This document shows, piece by piece, positions 55,634-64,000 of a stretch of 64,000 bases of DNA. The notes under the pieces were generated by a model, which had not been told where the DNA came from, ran no database searches, and saw nothing but the letters and a program-made list of their open reading frames with translations. Position numbers and translations under genes: made by a program. The stretch is from Camillea tinctor (Eukaryota > Ascomycota > Sordariomycetes > Xylariales > Xylariaceae). The stretch covers positions 62,377 through 126,376 of the forward strand of contig MU394117.1 in assembly GCA_022578605.1 (NCBI GenBank). Direction: 5' to 3'. Position 1 is the first letter of the stretch, and each line of letters opens with the position of its first letter.

Positions 55634-57305
55634 CGAAGACCCCCGATCTTACCCGACTTTTTTTCATCTTTTTTTTTTCCAACTTGACTTAAACTACACG
55701 CCAACGCCTCGGCTCAAGCCGTGTGCTTGTAATGACGATATATCCTAACTCATTGGCCGCTATGATCGGCAAGGATCACGACATCTCTGGACGAAATACC
55801 CTACAATTGCTTGCATCCGCTGGCGTTATCATTTTGTTTCTTCAAGGGCTTAGTTATTTTTTTTTTCAGCTGCATGTATGATGGACCCGCTCGAAACCCG
55901 AGTTTTTTTCCCCCTTCCACTTGCGGAGTCCTGATAGTCACACTGCCAGTTATTACAAATTAGAAGAAACCATGACGACTATCTGCTTTGCGTGGGATAG
56001 GACTCTAGTGGTTCATTAAGTGGGGATCGCCTGTATCTAAAAAGCTTCCTCACTTTTTCTTTTCTTTTTCTTTCCCAACGGTTCAAACAAGGCGTAAGAG
56101 GCGTCATTTTGCGCATAGCAAGGCGTTATACATGGCTTGTCTACTGGGATATGACGGTTTGGAGGGCACTTTTTTGATACCTAGATCTAAGGGAAAGGCT
56201 AGGTTAAAGGGGGAAGGGGTGGACGGATGGTTTCCAATCATGGCGGTAACAGGGGAGTGGCGGCATGGGGAAGGCTCTAAAAAATCTCACATTGGTAAGG
56301 TTACCCAGGTATACCGGTATACTGGCCGAGTTTTCCGGGCGGGATGGGTTTGCCATAATAAACAATGGCTGGCACATGACTATCACGATAGCGTTGCTAA
56401 CAGAAAAAAATATTAATATGCTTTGAGCGACCTCATTCTCATGTTTGCTTGTTTCCTTGGCGATGCATTAGTAGTGTGATTCTAGGCGGCTCAGATTTTG
56501 TACAACTTCAGCTGCTTCAGGTAATGTCATGTATTTGGGTATAGGGTATGGAGTTAGGTATGGTTTATGTAGAGGTCCTCACGTGACCCCATCGAGATAT
56601 ATATAGCTGATAGTTGGAACCTGTATTTCATCCCCCTTCTCCCCCCGTGGAGGGCTTTCTCGTCATAGGTAACATATACTCTGATATCACACATCTAATA
56701 GTGAGGTAACCTAAATAGTTCTGCATAAATTTCGAAACCACCACAATATTTACCAGTCCGTGGTCATTTAATATCACTAGCGTGCTTTGCCACCTGAACT
56801 AACTTGTTTATATTTGTATATATCTTTCATCATATATATTGCCATGACATTGTCGCATTAGGGAAAGGGAGAGGAGGACAGAGGGGGTATCAACCTTTCT
56901 TTAAGACCTGTACATCATTCTTTGGACACCAGATACTACGCTCCAGGACTCCGTCCATTGAAAGGGGGAAAGAAAAACAAACCAAAAAACCCAAAAAAAC
57001 CCAAAAAAACCAAGGAGGAACTATGGTGGGGGAAGGGGTCAATACATATGAAGATGAGTGTCTGTGGATGCATCTACCCATCTAAGGACTAATATCAAGC
57101 CGAACCAACGAGCCAACCAAACATATCGTTATCAATATCTTATTAGGCAATATTATAAACCTTCAAGCGTATTGGGTATTGGGTAGGTGGATGAGCGGGG
57201 GAACAACTGAGCACGTATGTATATAGCATAACTGACAATGAAGATTATCAAGCAACCCCTATTCTAAACCCCGCTTCCGCGCGAGGTTTGTGCAAAAGAA
57301 AAAAA
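55634..57305. other. Convergent spacer
   Basis: 1.7 kb between Cdh1 (+) and GPC1 (-). Contains T-runs (55655-55680, 55858-55867), CCAAAAAAAC repeats at 56983-57012. Two small frames (56132-56416, 56804-57085) look random. No gene supported. Confidence 0.5.
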
Positions 57306-59146
57306 TTATTCGGATATCCCACCAGTGAGTTTCCTTTCTCGTGGGGCATCATCCGTGTTGCTATCGGCACTAGTCGTTTTCGCACTTTCCTTAGGGTCGC
57401 TGAGTCTTCGCATTTGCTCGTCTTGAAGTAGCGGAATTTCATCGACACTAAGTCGTCTCCCACTTACTGGGTCCTCGACTCGGACATTCTTCTCTGCATT
57501 GATTGTATTCGGTGAGGGTTCTTTGCTTTCGCCCTCAGGCGCGGGAGCAGGTGTCATCAAAGGCGAGTGTAACATCATCTCAGGACTACTTTGCCACTTT
57601 GCTACCTCGGCTTTCATTGCTTCTAGCTCTTTCTGGAACCGTTTACCAAATACATCGATATAGTATGTCGAGCCATTGTAAACGCTCCACGCAAACACAA
57701 CCGTGAGGAAGCCGGCTGACAACCACCGGCTATAAAACCACAGTGGACACGGGAGCATAGTCAGTACGGCGTAAAGGTACTGAATCAACATGAAAGCCGG
57801 CTCTTGTAGGCTGTCGGGCAGGGAAAGCACAAGTTTTCCAATCCACGCTTTCGAATAAGAGCGCCGCAACCAAGTAAAGGAGGTGGGTCGACCAGCGGCA
57901 ATCTTTTCGCGACGGCGGACGGTGATGAAAAAATAGTATGAGAGTTGCCAAACAGCATACGGAATAGTCGACCAAGCTAGCATGGAAATTATGTTGCCGT
58001 AAGCGGTTGGAGAACCTGGCGGAGATGTTTTGACGGTCCAGAGGGCTGGAAAACGCTCCCGCTGGGCTTCTGGTGGAAAGAGGTGGACGATACAATGTAA
58101 CGTAGCGCACGGCATTATATGGATAAATAACGACGTAACTTTGTCAAAGTCGTGGAAGACGAGCGAATTCCGCCACATGATAATCGCCACGGCGTTGTTC
58201 CCGAAAGCAAGACAATACGATGCCACAAAGAGTCTCTTAGAGGAGGGGAACACCCAAATACTAAGGACAAGTAAGAAGTTGACAAAGTAACAGAGGTCGG
58301 CTAGGAAATAATGATAACCTCGTCGGTGGTACGTATAGTAGCGTATAGGCATAAAGTAAACGAGTTGGACGGTATACCAGAGGTGAAACCACTCTGGGTA
58401 TGCGCCAATCAGATAGCCACTGATAAATATATTCATAACGCCGCAGATAAAAGATATCTTCTCGCGCATAGTGATGACCTTGGCGTCATTCCATTGTGTG
58501 CCGAGCTTCTCGACGCTCTGCTTCACTACGATAATGGGAGTCAGTAATTGCCATATTGGGTAAAAATTTTTTTTTCAACTCTCTCGGCCGCTGTCTCGGG
58601 AGCCAAAACTCCCATGAACTCATACGCTTGAATGTGACAGGAAATTTCGACTCCTGGGCCGGCCCAAGACAGGCAAAAAGAGGGGATAAACGACTCCAAA
58701 AACCACTTACTGCGCTTTCTATATCTTTCAAGCTGCTCATCCGCTGAGGGCACACGCCGTCGCCATTCCTCAACCATGCGCTCTCTCGCTTCCTGGCCCC
58801 TAGACTTGAGAGCGGCCCGTGATCTACGAACCCTCTCCGTCTGAGCAGAAATACCTTTTTGGATTTTCTCTAGTTGCTGCGGCAGAGCAAAGTTGTCAAG
58901 CAAGTCCAGGATGGTGAGACGATCCAAAGGGGGGAAGGAGTCCCAATCTTCGTGGTAGGAACTACTGCTAGAGAATGAGGGGTTCCGCGATAGTGGGCGG
59001 TCGTTGGCGGAAGAGCCCCCTATTTTGGGTGTATCGGACGCAACGTTTTCGAGGGGGGAGGAGCTCAAGGAGGGAGTAGCAGTATCGTCGGGCGTGAGGG
59101 CTGCCTCATCGTCGGTCTGGGTGCCGTCTGACTTGGCAGACGACAT
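57306..59146 (-). CDS. GPC1: Glycerophosphocholine acyltransferase GPC1
   Basis: Two minus-strand exons, 58711-59146 and 57306-58525, 551 aa with the chosen start. The central part is a polytopic membrane domain (about 170-450) with at least seven helices and the motifs FISGYLIGAYPEWFHLWYT (split: FISGYLIGAYP, EWFHLWYT), RYYTYHRRGYHYFLADLCYF, CATLHCIVHLFPPEAQRERFPALW and NGSTYYIDVFGKRFQKEL. This is the fungal DUF2838 family, whose yeast member Gpc1 transfers acyl groups from acyl-CoA to glycerophosphocholine to make lyso-PC. Both termini are hydrophilic; residues about 60-140 form a helical, charged segment. The start at 59146 (GCCGCCATG) fits the usual MSS start; in-frame ATGs further upstream are possible. 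The intron is copy B of the repeated intron. Confidence 0.92.
58526..58710 (-). mobile_element. Introner-like element, copy B (GPC1 intron)
   Basis: A 185-nt phase-1 intron (donor GTAAGT, acceptor TCGTAG) sharing the 22-nt block (58536-58557) and second block (58641-58689) with copy A at 21911-22087. Both 22-nt blocks begin exactly 10 nt from the 3' end of their intron. Differences are concentrated in the middle, where copy B has a T-run at 58567-58574. Confidence 0.8.
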
Positions 59147-60931
59147 GGCGGCGGATTGGGTCGCAAATTCAGCCATTTCGGCAAGAGTGCGGATGGGAAA
59201 TCGCTGGATGTCGTTGCGGAAAGATACTCTCTGAAGAGCCTCAGCTCCCCTAAGAATCAGAATGTCTGCCATTACCATCAGAAAGACTGAAGCTGAAAAC
59301 AAAGATGGTAGCAAAGAGGTAAAGGGACACTCACCCTGGAAAGGATCCCGGCCTGTTCTTTTTGCTCTTTTAAAGGATGCAGACGGACCCTAAGCACTAC
59401 TACGAAGACTCCCACTATGTGAGATAAACCAGGACTAGCGTATTGGATATGCAGTGGCAGACTTCGGAGTCAAGAACAGGTCCAGAGGGTTCAAGAAAGC
59501 GTTAGGGTGTCGTGGGAAGACGTGTGTGACTAGCTAGACGCAGACACAAAGAGAAGACGTGTGACCTGATCTACAGATGAGAACAAGCCTCTCGGCATGG
59601 GATAGAGTCTAGCCCGTGGAAGAGATTGGGAAGGAGGGGAGGGTACGAGAGAAAGAAAGAGTGTGGATGAGTGAAGGATGTGGTCGGATATGTTTACCCT
59701 GTGGATGGCTCTCAGTCAGGGACGTGTTTCGATGGTGGGTTGTAATTGGATGAAAACAGAGTATCGTCAAAAAATAGACCAAGCCCAGGCACGACGATCC
59801 GGCAGCCAAGGCCTAAACTTAAATATGATGATAATAATGAAAGAAAAAAAAAAGAAGAGGAAGAACAAACTCTGTTCAAAATTGTCTTAGTAAATGTGAG
59901 AATGGAGGGGGGGGTTGATGTGGTTAGAGTTTCGGAATACTAGCTCTTGATTTTCATTATAGAAATACTAGTAGTATGTAAATAAATGACATGACATGGA
60001 CACCTTAGGTAAATTCTTATAGTACATATGTAGTATCTATAATTGAATTCCTTGTTCTCGCCTAGATAAGTTTAGGTACCTAGTACCTTCCAAGGTATAA
60101 CTTGAATAGAAGGTATGACGACATTTTGTCATTAACAAGGGTCTGGTCCACTTAAGGTTTGGTTTTGGTAGGTAGGTAGGTAGTTTTTTTTTTTTTTTTT
60201 GCTACTTTTTACTTTTTTTACCCCCATGTAGAGTAGATACATAGTAGGAGGTTAGGTTCTAGAGTACTTTATCTCGGAAGGAGGTCCACATGTATTTAGA
60301 TGGCCACGTTGACATTTGGAAGTAAAAGCCTAGGTAAAATAGGTAAGTACTTACCTACATACCTAGCCAACTTAAAAATGTAGGTAGGTATGGAATGTAC
60401 CGATGAAAGTGGATTAAGAGACTGCCTTAAGGGTCCGACAGCTGGCAAAAGCTATCTTCAGCTGATCGGAGCCGAGCTTGACGAGTTGTCACTACACTAC
60501 CTAGGTAGCGTGGGTGCGTGGTCCTGCCAGTGCTTATAGCTCCTTGTCGGGTCCCCGCGCCCATATCTGCTAAAGTCGCGTAACTGAAAAGTAAAATCGT
60601 CTTCGCAATCCCGAACCAAAAAAAATAAAATCGGATTGCGAATACACTTGTTCCCCCTCCATATTTACGCAGGCGATGCTTTGAATATCTAGATCGCATG
60701 TATCTTCTCAATCAATTCTCCTCCAACGGACTGTTGAAATGCACTAATTTGAAACCCACACATAAGCCCCCCAGGCATTAGCGACAACCTCCAAATCAAC
60801 TTGTCGAGTAATTTCTCGTGTCGCGTTTCTCACCATCAACACCCATCCTCCTCTCCATTCTTGAGAAACTACACCCACTTTCACCTCATCTCAACTACCT
60901 CTCTACTTAGCTACTTACCCACTAAGTCAAC
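59147..60931. other. Divergent spacer
   Basis: Promoters of GPC1 (-) and SMC1 (+). A small candidate leader intron of GPC1 lies at about 59287-59334 (GTGAGT...TTTCAG or CTTCAG on the minus strand). TACCTA words and a T-run (60185-60201) occur at 60060-60400. No gene seen. Confidence 0.5.
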
Positions 60932-63900
60932 ATGGGGAAGTTGATCCGCCTCGAGCTGTTCAGTATGTAAATCCCCTCCCCCCTCCAGTGCAACCCTCTT
61001 TTTGATCTTTGTTGTTTTATTTTTTTTTTCTCAATTTTTTTTTCTATATATATATTTTTTTCCTTAGTAGCGCTACTAACCAGATGAATCAATTTTGTAG
61101 ACTTCAAGTCCTACAAGGGCCACCATACCCTCTTGTTTGGCGACTCCTACTTTACTTCCATCATCGGCCCTAATGGATCGGGCAAGTCCAATTCGTACGT
61201 CCTCCTAATACTTGTAGCCTGCGCGACTTGGCCTGCTAACCCCCTACCTTCTGGTGTAGTATGGACGCCATCTCCTTCGTCCTAGGTATCAAATCCTCGC
61301 ATTTGCGATCAGCCCACCTCAAGGACTTAGTCTACCGCGGCCGTGTCCTCAAGACCTCTAAAATTAACGATGATGGATCCGCCGCCGACCCCACCACCAA
61401 CGGTCACACCAACGGTCATGTCAATGGTGATGATCAGGATAGGCCGAACCGAGGAGACCCCAAGAGTGCATGGGTCATGGCTGTCTACGAGGACGATGTC
61501 GGTGACGAACAACGGTGGAAGCGCACGATCACAAACCAAGGTTCGAGCGAATATCGCATTAACGATCGCGTTGTTACCGCCCAACAATATAACGAGGCCC
61601 TTGAGGCCGAGAACATCCTCATCAAGGCTAGGAATTTCCTTGTCTTCCAGGGTGATGTCGAGGCTATTGCTTCTCAGTCCCCACAGGATCTTACTCGCTT
61701 GATAGAGCAAATTTCCGGCAGCTTAGAATACAAGGCCGAATATGAAACGCTTCAGAATGCAGCGGACCAAGCAGCCGAAAACACAAACTTTCAACTTCAA
61801 CGACGCCGTGGTATCAATTCCGAGATAAGACAGTACCAGGAACAGAAAAGGGAAGCCGAGAACTTCCAAACGAAGACTGAGGAGCGCGACGCTGCCATCG
61901 TAACACATGTCTTGTGGAAGCTCTACCATTTCCAGCAAGTAATGAATGATTCTAGCGCCAAGATCCAGGAACACCAAGAGAACCTCAAGGAATTCCGACG
62001 TAATGTTGAATCCTTCGAAAGGAAGCTAGAGGCTGCGCGCAAGGAGCAGGTTGAAGCCGCCAAGGATGTGCACAGGGTGGAGAGACAGATTAAAGAGAAA
62101 GAGAAAGAACTGGAAGAGAAAGAAAACAGTCTCGTGCCGATCGAGGAGAAGGTACAGCAAACGACGAGCCAGGCTGATATAATCCGGCACAGGATAGACA
62201 GCGTTCAAAAGGAACGCGATGAACAGACCAAGCTGATCGCCAAGATCGAAAAAGACCTCGCAACAGTCCAAAAGGCCCAGAAACAGTTTGAGGACCAATG
62301 GAAAGAGACTATGAAGAAACAGGGGAAGGAGCTCAGTGACGCCGACCGGAAAGAATATAACTCATTGAAAGCGCAGGCCATGGCTAAGTCATCGGAGAAC
62401 CAGGCAAAACTGGATAACCTGAATCGGCAACTTAAAACTGACGAGGTGACTGTCAACAGCCTTAAGGGAAAAGTCGATGGCTATCAGGCTGCAGTGGAAA
62501 AGCTTGAAGCCGAGCTGGCCACTATCCAGGAACGAAGGGATGCTACCCAGTCCGCAGTAAAGCAAATATCGACCGAGATTGATGGCAAGAAGAAGGAGTT
62601 CAATCAAGTCCAGTCGGAAAGAGTCAGAACCAACCAACGGCGGACGGAGCTTGAGGAGAAGCGCCTAGACGTCTTGAAAAAACTAGCTGAAGCCGATGAT
62701 GGAAGACGCCAAAACGATAGAGAGGCGAGAACTAAAGAGATGGTGTCTTCCCTGAAGCGCTTCTACCCCGGCGTCAAGGGCCGCGTAGGCGACCTTTGTA
62801 AGCCAAAACAGAAGAAGTTTGACGAGGCTGTCATTACTGCTCTTGGACGCGACTTCGACTCCGTCGTTGTTGATAGCGAGAAGACCGGTGTTGAGTGTGT
62901 ACAGTACCTCAAGGACCAGCGCTTCCCACCAATGACATTTATCCCTTTAGACAATATCAAGGTCAATGCCGTTAACACTGCTGTTAAGGGCATACCGGGT
63001 GCGCGATTGACAATTGATACGATTGATTTTGATTCCACGCTCGAGCGTGCCATGTCGTATGCTTGCGGGAGTTCGATTGTCTGCGATTCCCTCGATATTG
63101 CGAAGCACATCTGTTACGAGCGTAGAATACAAGTCAAGGCGGTTACTTTAGAAGGCTTCGTTATTCATAAAGCCGGTCTCATGACTGGTGGTCGCGGACC
63201 CGAAAACAAGGGCGGCAAGCGTCGCTTTGAAGAGCACGACGTTCAAAATCTACGCAAAATGGCAGATAAATTCGGAGAAGAGATTGAAAAATTGCCGAGG
63301 GCAGACCGCCGTGGCCACGCTGAGGAGTCGTTGCAAAATGAGCTTGCCGGCCTGGAGCAACGTTTATCGTTCGCCCGAAATGAGCTATCCGCCTTCGATC
63401 AGAACTTGTCTAGTAAGAAGAAGGAGCTGGAACACGTGAAACGCCAACTTAAGGAGTGGCAACCGAAATTCAATGCCGAAGATGACAAGCTAGAGAAGAC
63501 ACGCTCGTCGGTAGAAAAGTTCAAAGCCGCTATTGCTAAGGTAGAAGATAAGATTTTCTCCGACTTCTGCAAACGACTTGGTTATTCCGATATCCGGGCG
63601 TACGAAGCCCAACAAGGCAGTTGGGAACAAGAGGCGCAAGAGAAGCGCACCCAATTTGACCTCCAACGGCAAAGGTTAGAGAGCAATAAGAGCTGGGAGT
63701 TATCCAGACACAACGAGACTCTGGGCAGAGTCCGTAGTTTGGAGGACCGACTGAAGCGGTTATCTAAAGATATCAAGTCATACGAAGCCGAGAAAAAGGA
63801 GATCGAGGAAGCCATGAGTAATGACCAGGACTTTCTTGCCGCACTTCAAGACGAGCTAGACGAGCTGAAATCGGACCTTGCCGTGCGCAACGACAAGGTC

Positions 63901-64000
63901 AACAACGCCAAGACCGATGTTCAGAAAAGGAGTAAAGACATTGAACACCGACAGAAGGCCATCAACGCCCTCGAGACAGAAGTTCAAAAAAACAGCGCCA
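60932..64000 (+). CDS. SMC1: Cohesin subunit SMC1 (partial, 3' end outside window)
   Basis: Exons 60932-60962, 61101-61194 and 61260 to beyond 64000. The first exon encodes MGKLIRLELF; the next reads NFKSYKGHHTLLFGDSYF and the Walker A motif GPNGSGKSN. The third begins MDAISFVLGIKSSHLRSAHL. After the head comes the first coiled coil, then the hinge at roughly FYPGVKGRVGDLC to AGLMTGGRGPENKGGKR, then the second coiled coil up to the window edge. The head insertion rich in Asp/Gly (DPTTNGHTNGHVNGDDQD) is typical of fungal SMC1. With SMC3 and Scc1 it forms the cohesin ring holding sister chromatids. The frame stays open to the edge, so the distal coiled coil, signature motif and Walker B are not visible. 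Intron 1 is T-rich (138 nt). Confidence 0.95.

Noticed and set aside
1..64000. tRNA, rRNA, CRISPR, transposase
   Set aside because: No T-loop plus anticodon arm pattern, no rRNA core words, no regular spacers, no transposase motif seen by eye; a tRNAscan-SE/Infernal run would be decisive.

Overview
The window is about 64 kb of nuclear DNA from a filamentous ascomycete (Pezizomycotina). The genes carry short GT-AG introns (about 50-185 nt), and several families are typical of moulds: GtaA-type glutaminase, ECM14 pseudo-carboxypeptidase, an RGS-LOV photoreceptor, and fungal GPC1. Sordariomycetes is my best guess, possibly Xylariales, but that rests on general protein resemblance and the TACCTA/TAGGTA-rich spacers, so it is weak.

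Layout (strand in brackets): 0.4-1.9 kb uncharacterised Cys/coiled-coil protein (-); 5.1-7.2 SRP72 (+); 7.2-7.4 a scaffold gap; 8.1-12.4 Sec7-PH Arf exchange factor (-); 13.9-15.7 ECM14 (+); 16.1-16.8 MAPEG glutathione transferase (-); 18.3-21.1 AP-1 gamma-adaptin (+); 21.6-22.9 OXNAD1-like flavin reductase (-); 23.4-25.5 conserved fungal protein with a scaffold gap in its first intron (-); 26.2-26.7 complex I NDUFS5 (-); 27.2-30.1 SEC39 (+); 30.7-33.6 orphan 925-aa protein (-); 35.4-36.7 Tra2-like RRM protein (-); 38.1-40.7 GtaA glutaminase (-); 42.2-43.0 short-chain dehydrogenase (+); 43.1-43.7 NAA20 (-); 44.9-46.1 uncharacterised 378-aa protein (+); 47.1-49.5 RGS-LOV photoreceptor (-); 53.6-55.6 Cdh1/Fzr APC/C activator (+); 57.3-59.1 GPC1 acyltransferase (-); 60.9 to the window end SMC1 (+, cut by the edge).

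These are mostly conserved housekeeping genes with no shared operon logic. There is a loose theme of membrane traffic in the first half (SRP72, Sec7-PH GEF, AP-1 gamma, SEC39) and of chromosome cycle and signalling at the right end (Cdh1, SMC1, RGS-LOV). Spacers are AT-richer and full of TACCTA/TAGGTA words, simple repeats and homopolymers. I saw no transposon coding sequence, CRISPR array, rRNA or convincing tRNA.

The most striking signal is a pair of related introns in two unrelated genes (OXNAD1-like intron 2 and GPC1 intron). They share a 22-nt identical block at the same distance from the 3' splice site, a second long conserved block, the same phase and the same orientation. That is the signature of introner-like elements (mobile introns). 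Also notable are two false-looking scaffold gaps flanked by decayed duplicate arms and poly-G/poly-C runs, the ECM14 catalytic Glu-to-Lys change, and a complex I gene with two GTCTG splice donors. Exon ends were placed by eye from splice consensus, reading frame and protein continuity; for every gene except SRP72 only one junction fitted well.
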